From Leptolyngbya iicbica LK (GTDB taxonomy: Bacteria; Cyanobacteriota; Cyanobacteriia; Phormidesmidales; Phormidesmidaceae): a stretch of DNA of 64,000 nucleotides. Under the pieces are notes generated by a model. The model was given only the letters and a program-made list of their open reading frames with translations, searched no databases and was not told the origin of the DNA. Numbering within the stretch: position 1 is the first letter of the stretch; each line of letters starts with the position of its first letter. Position numbers and translations under genes: made by a program. The stretch is from positions 210,740 through 274,739 of the forward strand of contig NZ_QVFV01000001.1 in NCBI RefSeq assembly GCF_004212215.1. Direction: 5' to 3'. Shown here one piece after another: positions 8,047 through 17,530 of this stretch.

Positions 8047-9963
8047 ATGGGAAAAGTCGTTGGTATCGACCTCGGAACTACAAACTCAGTTGTGGCAGTG
8101 ATGGAAGGGGGTAAACCCACCGTTATCGCCAACGCTGAAGGTTTTCGCACGACGCCATCTGTCGTGTCTTATGCCAAGAATGGCGATCGCCTCGTGGGGC
8201 AAATCGCTAAGCGCGGCGCGGTGATGAACCCCGAAAATACGTTTTATTCAGTCAAGCGCTTTATTGGTCGCCGAGTCGATGAAGTCGGCACCGAGTCCAC
8301 TGAAGTCGCTTACAAAGTGTTGACTTCGGGCAGCAGCCTCAAGCTGGACTGTCCACAAGCAGGCAAACAATTTGCCCCCGAAGAAATTTCGGCACAGGTG
8401 CTGCGCAAGTTGGCGGATGACGCCAGCAAGTACCTGGGCGAGACCGTCACCCAAGCGGTGATTACGGTGCCTGCCTATTTCAATGACTCCCAGCGTCAAG
8501 CCACTAAGGACGCAGGCAAAATTGCCGGTCTCGAAGTGTTGCGAATCATCAACGAGCCGACCGCCGCTTCCTTGGCCTACGGTTTGGACAAGAAGAGCAA
8601 CGAAACCATTCTCGTCTTTGACTTGGGTGGCGGTACCTTCGACGTCTCCATTCTGGAAGTCGGCGACGGCGTGTTTGAAGTGCTCTCCACCTCAGGTGAC
8701 ACTCACCTCGGGGGTGACGACTTCGATAAGAAGATCGTGGATTACTTGGCTGAAGACTTCCAGCGCAATGAAGGCATTGACCTGCGCAAGGACAAGCAAG
8801 CCTTGCAACGTCTGACCGAAGCCGCTGAGAAAGCCAAGATTGAGCTGTCTAGTGCCGGACAGGCAGAAATCAACCTGCCCTTCATCACGGCGACTCAAGA
8901 TGGTCCTAAGCATTTAGAAACGACGCTAACGCGGGCCAAGTTTGAGGAACTCGTTTCCGACCTGATTGATCGTTGTCGCATTCCCGTTGAGCAGTCGCTT
9001 AAAGATGCCAAGCTCAATCGCGAAAACATTGACGAAGTGGTACTGGTCGGTGGTTCCACCCGGATTCCCGCTGTTCAGGAAGTCGTCAAAAAAATCTTGG
9101 GCAAAGCGCCGAACCAGACCGTGAACCCGGATGAAGTGGTGGCCATTGGTGCAGCCATTCAGGGCGGCGTGTTGGCTGGCGAAGTGAAGGACATCCTGCT
9201 GCTGGACGTGACACCGCTCTCCCTCGGTGTAGAAACCCTGGGCGGCGTGATGACCAAGCTCATTCCTCGGAACACCACTGTCCCCACCAAGAAGTCTGAG
9301 ACCTTCTCCACGGCAGTGGATGGTCAGACCAATGTGGAAATTCACGTGCTCCAGGGTGAGCGGGAAATGTCCACCGATAACAAGAGCCTGGGTACCTTCC
9401 GCTTGGATGGCATTCCCCCGGCACCTCGAGGCGTGCCTCAGATTGAGGTGACCTTTGACATCGATGCCAACGGGATCTTGAGCGTTACTGCCAAGGATAA
9501 GGGCACGGGCAAAGAGCAGACCATCAGTATCACGGGCGCTTCGACTTTGGATGATAACGAAGTCGATCGCATGGTGAAAGACGCTGAAGCCAATGCGGCG
9601 GCTGACAAAGAGCGCCGTGAACGGGTCGAACTCAAGAACCAGGCCGACACGCTGGCCTATCAAGCCAAGAAGCAGATTGAAGAGCTGGGCGATAAAGTGC
9701 CAGCCGATGAGAAGACCAAGATTGATGGTCAGATCAAAGAGCTGGAAGAAGCCGTGGCGTCTGAAGACTACGACAAGATGAAGTCTTTGACCACGGAAGT
9801 GCAGCAAGCGCTGTACAGCATCAGCGCCAACCTGTATCAGCAGGCGGGCGGCCCTGAGGCGGCGGCTGGTGGCGAAGCCCCTGGCGGTGACGCTGGAGAT
9901 GCAGGTTCCAGCGGTGGCGAAGATGTTATCGACGCTGAATTTACTGAGCCTGAGAACAAGTAA
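8047..9963 (+). CDS. dnaK: molecular chaperone DnaK
   Basis: Canonical 638-aa Hsp70 chaperone. The ATPase domain starts [17 protein letters not shown], with [13 protein letters not shown] near 195-207 and [13 protein letters not shown] near 335-347. The linker and substrate-binding domain follow ([14 protein letters not shown] near 390), then a helical lid and a Gly/Ala-rich tail ending [13 protein letters not shown]. Cyanobacteria usually have two or three DnaKs; the length and acidic end fit the general housekeeping type (DnaK2-like), though that is an inference. GrpE and DnaJ are not adjacent. The upstream GGAGCAAATCT is an acceptable Shine-Dalgarno. Transcription probably stops at the hairpins just downstream. 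Confidence 0.97.
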   Translation: MGKVVGIDLGTTNSVVAVMEGGKPTVIANAEGFRTTPSVVSYAKNGDRLVGQIAKRGAVMNPENTFYSVKRFIGRRVDEVGTESTEVAYKVLTSGSSLKLDCPQAGKQFAPEEISAQVLRKLADDASKYLGETVTQAVITVPAYFNDSQRQATKDAGKIAGLEVLRIINEPTAASLAYGLDKKSNETILVFDLGGGTFDVSILEVGDGVFEVLSTSGDTHLGGDDFDKKIVDYLAEDFQRNEGIDLRKDKQALQRLTEAAEKAKIELSSAGQAEINLPFITATQDGPKHLETTLTRAKFEELVSDLIDRCRIPVEQSLKDAKLNRENIDEVVLVGGSTRIPAVQEVVKKILGKAPNQTVNPDEVVAIGAAIQGGVLAGEVKDILLLDVTPLSLGVETLGGVMTKLIPRNTTVPTKKSETFSTAVDGQTNVEIHVLQGEREMSTDNKSLGTFRLDGIPPAPRGVPQIEVTFDIDANGILSVTAKDKGTGKEQTISITGASTLDDNEVDRMVKDAEANAAADKERRERVELKNQADTLAYQAKKQIEELGDKVPADEKTKIDGQIKELEEAVASEDYDKMKSLTTEVQQALYSISANLYQQAGGPEAAAGGEAPGGDAGDAGSSGGEDVIDAEFTEPENK

Positions 9964-9972
9964 GTTCTCAGC

Positions 9973-10004
9973 GGTCGACAGGCCCTTCTGGAAACCTGTC
10001 GACC
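9973..10004 (+). terminator. stem-loop just after dnaK
   Basis: Perfect 10-bp inverted repeat GGTCGACAGG / CCTGTCGACC with a 12-nt loop, starting 9 nt after the dnaK stop. No T-tract follows, so alone it is more likely a 3'-end-stabilising or pausing hairpin. A true rho-independent signal follows 43 bp later. Confidence 0.55.
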
Positions 10005-10046
10005 CAACTCTCAGCCCAAAAGCTTGCTCCGGCTAGCAAGGAAAAA

Positions 10047-10074
10047 CGGATGGCGATCGCCATCCGCTTTTTTG
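10047..10074 (+). terminator. rho-independent terminator built on a HIP1 palindrome
   Basis: The 20-bp perfect palindrome CGGATGGCGATCGCCATCCG is followed by C then six T. Folding gives a 8-bp G+C-rich stem and a tight 4-nt loop plus U-tract, a good intrinsic terminator for dnaK. The centre contains the HIP1 core GGCGATCGCC. On the other strand there is a shorter A-rich flank, so it may act weakly for the convergent gene as well. Confidence 0.85.
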
Positions 10075-10092
10075 TGTCAATTTTTCGGGCGC

Positions 10093-10506
10093 TCAGATAG
10101 GAAACCGATAGATAATGCCGCCGGACTCGGTCGCTTCGTACAAACCGTTGAGCTGCACCGCTTTTTCATCCAAATAAGCTTTGGCATCATCTAAGGAAAG
10201 ATCGGTCTTTGTGGCAAAAATGATCGGGCTTACCACGCCATTATTCGCTTGCAGTTCGGTGAGAAAGAGTAACTCAAGTTCGCGATCGCTCTTCTGCTCA
10301 CTGGCTTGGTGTTGTTGCCGCAGACTGTGAATCAAAAGTCCGCTAATGGCGATCGGGGGCAAGCCGAAAAAGATCAGCGCCGGGATGGCTCCTTCTTTAT
10401 CCTCTGCTGGAATATTCGGGTTGAAGGCTTCCACGGTTGCCCAAATGCTGAGCGGGAGCCCCCACAGCAGCAGCAATCCGGCCACAATCTTTTTCACCAG
10501 CTTCAT
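10093..10506 (-). CDS. two-TM membrane protein with small C-terminal helical domain
   Basis: 137-aa protein starting MKLVKKIVAGLLLLWG. I prefer this start to an upstream in-frame Met because GAGAGGAGT lies about 8 nt before it and because the longer frame would overlap the methyltransferase gene. Two membrane segments (about residues 7-27 and 43-63) are followed by a charged linker and a region (about 75-137) that looks like a small winged-helix-like fold (ELELLFLTELQANNGVVSP...DDAKAYLDEKAVQLNG). No specific function recognised. It is convergent with dnaK and lies downstream of the methyltransferase, 85 bp away. Confidence 0.65.
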   Translation of the reverse strand: MKLVKKIVAGLLLLWGLPLSIWATVEAFNPNIPAEDKEGAIPALIFFGLPPIAISGLLIHSLRQQHQASEQKSDRELELLFLTELQANNGVVSPIIFATKTDLSLDDAKAYLDEKAVQLNGLYEATESGGIIYRFPI

Positions 10507-10591
10507 GAAGACTCCTCTCGGATGAATCCTTCTCCTGATAAGGTATGCCCAAAATGGGAGAAAATTGCTGAAATTTACAGGAATTTTGATG

Positions 10592-11551
10592 TCAGTGGGC
10601 AGTTTCTGTAGAGATTGGCGGGGCGGAGTTGCGTTCCCAAAAGTAACCGTCGGTATAGCCTTGAATGCGGCGATCGCGCTCCGCCAAGGCCAGTCGCTTT
10701 TCGGCCAGACAGCAATACTCCCGGTTGGTCTCAATGCCGATGTAGTGGCGCTGCAGCTTTTTGGCCACCACCGACGTGGTGCCTGACCCTAGAAACGGAT
10801 CGAGCACCACATCCCCAGCCTGACTGCTGGCAAGAATGAGCTTGGCGATGAGCTTTTCGGGCTTTTGAGTCGGGTGGTCGGTGTTTTCCGGCATCGACCA
10901 AAACGGCACCGAAATATCCGTCCACAAATTCGACGGGTGGGTCAGGCGAAAGCGGCCCTGCTGGGAGTCTTGCCAATCTTTGGGCGCACCGTGGCGATCG
11001 CGATAGGGAGCGATCACCCGGCGCTTCAGCTTCACCGCCTCCACGTTAAAGGTGTAGCGATCGGAAACCGTGGCAAACCAGATATCTTCAGCGGCGTTCT
11101 TCCAATTCGTTTTGGCTCCTCGCCCCTTTTCGCGCTCCCACGTAATTCGATTGCGGATGGTGAAATGCTCCGCCAGCAACGGATACAAAATGGCCGATGA
11201 TTGCCAGTCTGCACAGACGTAGAGTGAGGCGGTGGGCTTGAGCAAGCGCTTGAGGGGCAGCAGCCAGGACTCAAACCACGTGAGGTAATCGACGGGCGAT
11301 CGCGACTGAAACAATTGGCCGTTGAAATTTTTGCGGAGATTGTAGGGGGGGTCAAGTATAAGGAGATCGATGCAGGCAGTGGGCAGATAGGCGATCGCCC
11401 CTTGGCAATCTTGCTGCACCGTCGTGTCAAGCACGGCCTCAAGCGGCATCGCCTGAGTCCACCGTTGGAGCCGCGCCCCATAGATTTGACCGTCAGTGGA
11501 CGACAGCGTCAAGGTACGATTACGAGGGGCTTTCGGTTTTGATGGCGACAC
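10592..11551 (-). CDS. orphan site-specific DNA methyltransferase
   Basis: 319-aa amino-methyltransferase (N6-adenine or N4-cytosine). Catalytic motif IV is DPPYN (67-71) and SAM-binding motif I, DPFLGSGTTSVVA, lies near the C-terminus (about 250-262), the beta-class order. HPTQKPEKL (about 226-234) is the usual motif preceding it. No restriction endonuclease gene is adjacent, so it looks like one of the solitary methyltransferases common in cyanobacteria. The recognition site cannot be read from the protein; GATC-, GGCC- and HIP1-related targets are all known in the phylum. Upstream it is divergent from the DUF2126 gene. Confidence 0.85.
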   Translation of the reverse strand: MSPSKPKAPRNRTLTLSSTDGQIYGARLQRWTQAMPLEAVLDTTVQQDCQGAIAYLPTACIDLLILDPPYNLRKNFNGQLFQSRSPVDYLTWFESWLLPLKRLLKPTASLYVCADWQSSAILYPLLAEHFTIRNRITWEREKGRGAKTNWKNAAEDIWFATVSDRYTFNVEAVKLKRRVIAPYRDRHGAPKDWQDSQQGRFRLTHPSNLWTDISVPFWSMPENTDHPTQKPEKLIAKLILASSQAGDVVLDPFLGSGTTSVVAKKLQRHYIGIETNREYCCLAEKRLALAERDRRIQGYTDGYFWERNSAPPISTETAH

Positions 11552-11665
11552 AGCACAATCCTAAAAGTCCGAAAAGATTTAGCACGGTTCCAACCACGCT
11601 GCCCTAGGATAGCTCTGACATCATTTCGATTCACCCCTCCCGCCGATTGCTTAAGCACGAAGCCT

Positions 11666-13930
11666 GTGACTATTCAGCCGTTTACCAAAGCTCAGTGGAC
11701 TGCGATTGACGCCCTGGGTCGCCAAATTGACCAACGGTTGCACGCCGCCCAAATTGGGCTGACGATGGGGGGTGAGCCGACCTACGTTTCGGCCCGCGAT
11801 CGCACTGATTTGCAATGGCGCTACGAAGCCCTGGGCACCGAAAAACGGCAGCTCGCCGAGGCCCTATTACTGCGTTTGGCACAGCGCTTAAACCCGGTTG
11901 GCGGCCTACGACATTACGGCATCGGCAAACTATATCCTGGCGAACCCTATCCGCGCTGGGCTTTGGGATGTTTTTGGCGACTGGATGGCCAACCGTTGTG
12001 GGGCAACGCCGACCTGCTCGCCACCGCTGCCCCCTCGGGGAAGCCCCAAACTTGGGCGGCCGCCAAAAGCTTTATCTACGAATTGGCTACCTGTCTCGCG
12101 ATTCCCCACGCGGCGATCATGCCCGCCTACGAAATCGAAGAAACTGTACCTGCTGGCTTTGTACTGCCGTTGCTGACCACGGAAGTGAATGGCACCCCCC
12201 TCTGGCAAAGCTGCCGCTGGACGGGCTTTGACCAAGGCATGGTGTTGGTGCCGGGGGATGGCCCCGTCGGGCTGCGGCTGCCCTTGACCGAACTCACCGA
12301 TACCGAGCAGCTTTTGACCGAGGCGCAACCCGCCTTTGATAGTGCCCCTATTCGCCCTGAAGCGGTCTCCTCCCTTGCCCCGGCGGATAGTATTCGCCTC
12401 GCTTTGGTCGTCTCTGTAGAAAACGGCATCGTGCAGGTGTTTTTGCCGCCGATCGCCACAGGCCGCAGCTTTGCCGACGTGATTACCGCGATTGAGGCCA
12501 CGGCAGAAGTGCTGGATCAGCCCGTGCAGTTGAGCGGCTATGGTCCCCCCATTAATCAAGGCATTGAGGGGTTTAAACTCACGCCAGACCCGGGAGTGTT
12601 GGAAGTTAACATTCACCCGGTTGCCACCTGGCCCGAGCTGGTGCAGTTACACCACGCATTGGATGAGGAGGCGATCGCCTGCGGCCTCGCTTGCGAAAAA
12701 TATGGTCGTGACGGTCAGTTGCTGGGCACGGGCGGCGGTTCGCACATCACCATTGGCGGCAAAACGCCCGCGACCAGTCCCCTCCTCCAACGACCAGATT
12801 TGCTGCGCAGCTTGATTACCTACTGGCAGCATCACCCCAGCCTGTCCTATGTCTTCGCGGGGCAATACATCGGCCCCACCAGCCAGTCGCCCCGCATTGA
12901 CGAAGCCCGCCACGACAGCCTGTACGAACTGGAACTGGCCTTTCTGGCCTTGATGCCGGGCAAAGCGATCGCCCCTGAAGTGGTGGATCGATTACTCAGT
13001 CCCCTCTTGCAAGATGTGACCGGCAACACCCACCGCACCGCCCTCTGCATCGATAAGCTGTACCCCACCTATAATCCCGCTGCCCAACTCGGGCTGCTGG
13101 AATTTCGCGGGTTCGAAATGCCCCCCTACACGGGTCTGCGGCTGCTGCAAATGTTGCTGATTCGGGCCTTAATCGCCCGCTTTTGGCAACAGCCGTTTAC
13201 CCAACCGCTCAAGCGCTGGGGACCAGAGCTGCGCGATCGCTGGCTGCTGCCCCACTATTTAATTCAAGATTTTCAAATCGTGCTGAAGGAGCTAAAAACC
13301 GCAGGTCTGCCTTTTGAGCTGGACTGGTTTACGCCGTTTTTGCTGCGTCGATTCCCGCAAAACGGCAAGATTGCGTTACGCGACAACCCGGCACAGGTGC
13401 TGGAACTCCGCACCGCCCTGGAACCATGGCCGGTGATTGGCGATGCCGGAGGCGGGGGGACCTCGCGCCCGGTGGATAACTCAATGGAGCGGGTGCAACT
13501 CTTTCTCACCGGGGCGGTCGGCGATGCCCCCGCAGTCGGCGCCCTCGCGAAACGGTACGCCATTTTATGTAACGGTCATCGGGTGCCCCTACGTTCCACA
13601 GGGGTAGCGGGCGACTACGTTGGAGCCGTGCGCTTTCGAGCGCGATCGCCCCTCGATACCGATCATGCGGCCTTAACGCCCCACGTGCCCCTGCGATTTG
13701 ACGTGATTGATACTTGGAAATCGCAGCACCTCGGCGGCATGATTTATCACACCGACCCCGTTGATGCAGAGACGCTGCCCCCTTCCCTCGAAGTCGCGCG
13801 ATCGCGCTTCCAGCAAAGGTTTGTGCCCGTGACGGATGGTCCAGTGCCCGAGCCCCTACCCCCGCTAGTGGTTCACCCCGAAGCCCCTATGACCCTGGAC
13901 CTGCGATTGGTGCATTTGCGAACCGAGTAG
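11666..13930 (+). CDS. DUF2126 protein (amidoligase-associated), no transglutaminase domain
   Basis: 754-aa protein matching the large C-terminal DUF2126 region found fused to transglutaminase-like domains in many bacteria (about 1100 aa there). The start IGLTMGGEPTYVSARDR, the middle motif LEVNIHPVATW and the loop LLGTGGGSHITIGG are characteristic. The family is linked by gene neighbourhood to circularly permuted ATP-grasp and alpha-E proteins thought to make peptide or amide conjugates. Neither partner is present here, and the N-terminal transglutaminase domain is missing, so this is a stand-alone version. No signal peptide, so cytoplasmic. The exact start is uncertain because no clear Shine-Dalgarno precedes it. 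Biochemical role unknown. Confidence 0.75.
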   Translation: MTIQPFTKAQWTAIDALGRQIDQRLHAAQIGLTMGGEPTYVSARDRTDLQWRYEALGTEKRQLAEALLLRLAQRLNPVGGLRHYGIGKLYPGEPYPRWALGCFWRLDGQPLWGNADLLATAAPSGKPQTWAAAKSFIYELATCLAIPHAAIMPAYEIEETVPAGFVLPLLTTEVNGTPLWQSCRWTGFDQGMVLVPGDGPVGLRLPLTELTDTEQLLTEAQPAFDSAPIRPEAVSSLAPADSIRLALVVSVENGIVQVFLPPIATGRSFADVITAIEATAEVLDQPVQLSGYGPPINQGIEGFKLTPDPGVLEVNIHPVATWPELVQLHHALDEEAIACGLACEKYGRDGQLLGTGGGSHITIGGKTPATSPLLQRPDLLRSLITYWQHHPSLSYVFAGQYIGPTSQSPRIDEARHDSLYELELAFLALMPGKAIAPEVVDRLLSPLLQDVTGNTHRTALCIDKLYPTYNPAAQLGLLEFRGFEMPPYTGLRLLQMLLIRALIARFWQQPFTQPLKRWGPELRDRWLLPHYLIQDFQIVLKELKTAGLPFELDWFTPFLLRRFPQNGKIALRDNPAQVLELRTALEPWPVIGDAGGGGTSRPVDNSMERVQLFLTGAVGDAPAVGALAKRYAILCNGHRVPLRSTGVAGDYVGAVRFRARSPLDTDHAALTPHVPLRFDVIDTWKSQHLGGMIYHTDPVDAETLPPSLEVARSRFQQRFVPVTDGPVPEPLPPLVVHPEAPMTLDLRLVHLRTE

Positions 13931-14013
13931 TCGCCAGTTTTTCACATTGCGGTTAAATTAAGCCAGAATACAGGGTGTTTATAAATTCCATTTGTAATCA
14001 TAAGTAGGCAGCC

Positions 14014-15129
14014 ATGGCGTTGCAGTTTCACCAAGAGTGGCAGCGAATTCAGCGATTGTGTCATCGCGACCCTAAATTTCCCCTGCGGCGGCTGACCTTT
14101 GCCAGCGGGGCCTTGTTATCTGGCGCGTTGATATTCAAGGCGATGCCCACTGTCGGCAGCACTGCCACCCCGGTTGAAGAAAGCTTATGGCGCACGACCG
14201 GGGCGGTGCGGCAGGCTGTGGTCGATTTGTACCGCATTCAGCGATCGCAACGACACACCGCGATCGCCAACCCAGCTGCGCCTCCCCCCTCATCCGCTGA
14301 CCAGACCGCCGGTAATTCCACCGCCAGCGCCGCATCGGCCACTGCCCAGTCACAGCCCGAGGCGCCGCAAGTGCAATCCGTCGCCATTACGGGCGATGTG
14401 ATTGATAACGTTTTAGAAATGCGGGTTGCGATCGCCCGCGATGTCTCATCCCTAACCGTCGGCTCAAGTTCCCAAGGGTGGGTCATCACTACCGACGGGT
14501 CCGCCCACTGCGACATCGCCGCCCAAACCAGCTTGACCGCGTCTCCAACCGCTTCGGGCATCAGCTTTGGGGGTTGCCAACTGGGGGGAGCCGTGTGGCT
14601 AGAGGCCGAGTCCGGCGGCTTCGTCTTTGTCAAAAATGGTTGGTTCAAAGGGCGAGTACTGCTCTACAACGATGGCGGCCAGTTGATGGCCGTGAACTTT
14701 GTCCGTTTAGGCGACTATCTCTCCAGCGTGGTCGGCAGCGAAATGTACCACCACTGGCCCCTCGAAGCTCTCAAAGCTCAAGCGGTCGCGGCTCGCTCTT
14801 ACGCCCTAACCCACCACGTGCGTCCTGCTAGCGATTATTGGGATCTCGACAACACCCAGCGGTTCCAGGCTTACAAAGGCATCAACCTGGAAACCGCCAA
14901 CACCCAACGCGCGGTGGCTGAAACGGCGGGTGAGTTCATCAGCTACAACGGTGGTATTGTCGAGTCTCTGTATGCCGCGTCTGATCAAATTGTGCAAGAG
15001 GCCCACGGTGGTCAGGGGATGAGCCAACACGGGGCCAAAGACCACGCCGTCAACGGCTACAGCTACGACCAAATTTTGGGCGTGTACTATCCCGGCACCA
15101 GCCTGTCGCGCCTCGTGGTGGAGCAGTAG
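14014..15129 (+). CDS. SpoIID/LytB domain protein, exported
   Basis: 371-aa protein with an N-terminal membrane anchor or signal segment (about residues 27-47), a Ser/Ala/Pro-rich linker (about 85-120) and a C-terminal SpoIID domain. The hallmarks are YLSSVVGSEMYHHWPLEALKAQAVAARSYAL, where SEM..WP..ALKAQAVAARSYA is the family signature and the Glu is the catalytic residue of the lytic transglycosylase SpoIID, and GMSQHGA near the end. (The motif is quoted in two pieces: YLSSVVGSEMYHHWP and LEALKAQAVAARSYAL.) In sporulators SpoIID cuts denuded glycan strands with amidase SpoIIP; in cyanobacteria a role in septal peptidoglycan remodelling is plausible but not proven. No partner gene is adjacent. 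Confidence 0.88.
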   Translation: MALQFHQEWQRIQRLCHRDPKFPLRRLTFASGALLSGALIFKAMPTVGSTATPVEESLWRTTGAVRQAVVDLYRIQRSQRHTAIANPAAPPPSSADQTAGNSTASAASATAQSQPEAPQVQSVAITGDVIDNVLEMRVAIARDVSSLTVGSSSQGWVITTDGSAHCDIAAQTSLTASPTASGISFGGCQLGGAVWLEAESGGFVFVKNGWFKGRVLLYNDGGQLMAVNFVRLGDYLSSVVGSEMYHHWPLEALKAQAVAARSYALTHHVRPASDYWDLDNTQRFQAYKGINLETANTQRAVAETAGEFISYNGGIVESLYAASDQIVQEAHGGQGMSQHGAKDHAVNGYSYDQILGVYYPGTSLSRLVVEQ

Positions 15130-15304
15130 TCGACAACAGATCCTGCATTACCCGTGTTTTTTGTCGCTTGGCTACCCTCACCGTCTGCGGTTCTTTCCAT
15201 TAACCAGGACGGCAACGCAACTACATGACATAGCTTCACTGAGCTTTAAAGGCAACCATCTGGGCACCTTTAGCTTAAGATTAGTTTAATAATCTATAAA
15301 AGCT

Positions 15305-15502
15305 ATGGACAATACTCAATTTGTACAGCTGTCGGCCTTGCCGGGATGGATCATTGGTGTCAGTCATAACCGCCAGCACGGGTATCAATGTTGGCTGATC
15401 AACTCGGCGCTGGACGTATTGAATGACGGTTATGAATACTCGACCAGCAGTGCCGCATTGATGGCGGGTCGCTCATTCATCGAAAGACAGTACGAAGCGT
15501 AA
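15305..15502 (+). CDS. small conserved-looking hypothetical protein
   Basis: 65-aa protein (MDNTQFVQLSALPGWIIG...). It has a coherent composition with several aromatics and a Gly-Tyr-rich middle, starts after an A+T-rich stretch (TTAAGATTAGTTTAATAATC) that could hold a promoter, and ends cleanly. I think it is a real small cytoplasmic protein but cannot name a family. It is isolated between the SpoIID gene and a dispersed hairpin repeat. Confidence 0.55.
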   Translation: MDNTQFVQLSALPGWIIGVSHNRQHGYQCWLINSALDVLNDGYEYSTSSAALMAGRSFIERQYEA

Positions 15503-15610
15503 GCTTGGCGTTGGCGATCGCCCCCATTAACCTGTTACGGCTAAGTCAGGCAGCACTACAAATCAGGTGTTCCGGCCTATCGATTAAGCCGGTAGCCTAA
15601 AAAGATCTCT

Positions 15611-15639
15611 GTAGGGGTTGGGCAATGCCCAACCCCTAC
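15611..15639. repeat. dispersed hairpin repeat (GTAGGGGTTGGGCA)
   Basis: Perfect 14-bp inverted repeat GTAGGGGTTGGGCA / TGCCCAACCCCTAC with a single-base centre, between a plus-strand and a minus-strand gene. It has no T-tract, and its sequence looks like a dispersed palindromic repeat of filamentous cyanobacteria. It may act as a barrier between the two convergent transcripts. Confidence 0.7.
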
Positions 15640-15733
15640 TGTTTCTCAGCTGATCTAAAAAGGTTATTTCAGCGCAACGCTCTTAGTGCCGCATCATGCA
15701 CAACCGATCGGTATTGTTATTCCTGGCGTTCTC

Positions 15734-17008
15734 CTAAGACCCGATCGCCATTTCGTTAATGCGCTCCAAGAGGGGCGATTGGTACTTGCGCTTGGTCAGC
15801 AAATGATCGGCAATATATTGAGCATCGCGGGCGACCCCAGAAAACCGCCCTGACCCCCAGGTATACAGCCAGGGTAAACCGATAAAGTACATGCCTTTAA
15901 CGGCAGTGACGCCACGATCATGGCAAGGATAGCCCTGGCCATCAAACACGGGCACCTCAATCCAGCGGAAGTTGGTGTGATAGCCCGTAGACCAGATTAC
16001 TGAGCGGATGTTGGCATCGGCGATCGCCACATCTGTGGGATCTTTTTGTGGTTCCCAAATGGGACAGTACGGCGCTTCGGGAGGAATATCGAGTTGCTGC
16101 TGCTCGATGAACCGATCCACCGTTTTTTTGATGCTTTCGGCAACGGCATCAGCCCCATCTAAGTTTTGCTTCAAGTCGGGCTTGAAGTAGAGGCGATCGC
16201 CATCAATATCCTGCAAACGTCCGTAGAGCTGCATGCCTTCAGTGGCGAACTGCCGCAGGTCAATCTCGCGACCGCCATCTCGCCCAGTGAGGTAATGATT
16301 GGTGCGATGGCGCACGGTCTCCTTCTGCGGATGCTCGTCGATCGGCATATCGTAATAGCCCATTTGATCGAGCCAGTCCACGACATCTTTGCCACGATAG
16401 CGACGGGGCGATCGCGGCGCACTGCCTACACAGAGGTGCACTCGTCGCCCGGCCAGGTGCAAATCTTCCGCAATTTGGCAACCGGATTGTCCGGTGCCGA
16501 CCACCATGACGTCGCCCTCAGGTAGCTGATCGGGGTTGCGATACTGCGAAGAATGGATTTGGTGAATCGACCGGGGCAGTCGCTCTGCCAAACGGGGAAT
16601 GCGGGGTTTGTGATACCCCCCCGCCGCGATGACCACCTGATCAGCGGTGAACTCGCCCAGGGAGGTGCTCACCCCAAAGCGATCGCCCAATTGCTGCACT
16701 CGCGTCACTGCCACCCCCTCTTTCACGGGAGCGTCAAAGCTTTTGGCATAAGCCCGAACGTATTCAACGATTTCCGACTTGACCATAAAGCCGTGGGGGT
16801 CGTCGCCCTGGTAGGGAAAGCCCGGTAGCTGACATTGCCAGTTGGGGGTGACCAGACAAAATGAATCCCACCGTTTGTCTTGCCAAGAATGGGCCACCTG
16901 ATGTTTCTCAAAAATCAGGTGATCAAGATTCCGCTGCTTGAGGTAATAGCTCACTGAGAGCCCCGCCTGACCACCCCCAACAATGAGTACGGAATAGTGG
17001 GTTTTCAT
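15734..17008 (-). CDS. nitH: MSMEG_0569-family flavin-dependent oxidoreductase (NitH-like)
   Basis: 424-aa flavoprotein related to flavin monooxygenases. An FAD-binding motif GGGQAG (11-16) opens the protein and a second Rossmann site VVGTGQSG lies near 170, as in FAD/NADPH monooxygenases. The pairing with the divergent genes for a Sll0783-like protein, nitrilase and radical SAM protein identifies it as the flavoprotein of the Nit1C cluster (NitH), linked experimentally in other bacteria to cyanide or nitrile use as nitrogen source. A canonical NtcA-type promoter reads into it with a leader of about 200 nt. Individual reaction unknown. Confidence 0.85.
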   Translation of the reverse strand: MKTHYSVLIVGGGQAGLSVSYYLKQRNLDHLIFEKHQVAHSWQDKRWDSFCLVTPNWQCQLPGFPYQGDDPHGFMVKSEIVEYVRAYAKSFDAPVKEGVAVTRVQQLGDRFGVSTSLGEFTADQVVIAAGGYHKPRIPRLAERLPRSIHQIHSSQYRNPDQLPEGDVMVVGTGQSGCQIAEDLHLAGRRVHLCVGSAPRSPRRYRGKDVVDWLDQMGYYDMPIDEHPQKETVRHRTNHYLTGRDGGREIDLRQFATEGMQLYGRLQDIDGDRLYFKPDLKQNLDGADAVAESIKKTVDRFIEQQQLDIPPEAPYCPIWEPQKDPTDVAIADANIRSVIWSTGYHTNFRWIEVPVFDGQGYPCHDRGVTAVKGMYFIGLPWLYTWGSGRFSGVARDAQYIADHLLTKRKYQSPLLERINEMAIGS

Positions 17009-17215
17009 ACTTAATAACCAGACCCCAAAATGACTAAGTTAACGGACTAAAAAACCAAGACTGCCGATTCAAAACCAGCGAACCATTGATTACAGTTCCA
17101 GCCACCCTGAAGGCGAACCGATCACTGGCCAACAAACTATTTACAAACAAACCGTTGGCACGACTTGTCAGCATTCGTGAGAAAAACTGAACAGGACCTA
17201 AGTTCTGTTAAATTC

Positions 17216-17257
17216 ACCGTAATGGGGAAAAATCATGGTGCGTGTAGTGCTCGCTAC
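17216..17257 (-). promoter_or_regulatory. NtcA-activated promoter for the flavoprotein gene
   Basis: Read on the minus strand: GTA-N8-TAC at 17257-17244, 22 nt, then TACGGT (TAN3T) at 17221-17216. This is the consensus class II NtcA promoter: activator box centred near -41 and a -10 hexamer. The palindrome also has a TACCGT at 17278-17283 on the plus strand, 20 nt away, so weak bidirectional use is possible. Confidence 0.75.
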
Positions 17258-17530
17258 AGAACTTAACGCTCTGTCGATACCGTTAGGGTCTTATGGTGAA
17301 AAGATGTCTGTGGTCAGTTATCTAACCGGGTAGCGAGGCCCACAGGAACCTGATGATGGGACGCGCGATCGCTCTCCAGGCAAGGCATTTCCAACGTGAG
17401 CGCATGGCTGAGCAGCCCCAAAGCAGCGATCGCCCACCTATCACTTTAGACAGGTTGATCCGCCGCGATCGCGCCAATGCCTGGTGAAATCTACAGACCC
17501 GCTGTCTTTAACGCCAATCCTCAAGCTTTT

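Noticed and set aside
8926-9807. 293-codon frame antisense to dnaK
   Set aside because: Mirror of dnaK coding sequence; its His/Phe/Leu-rich composition is typical of an antisense shadow.
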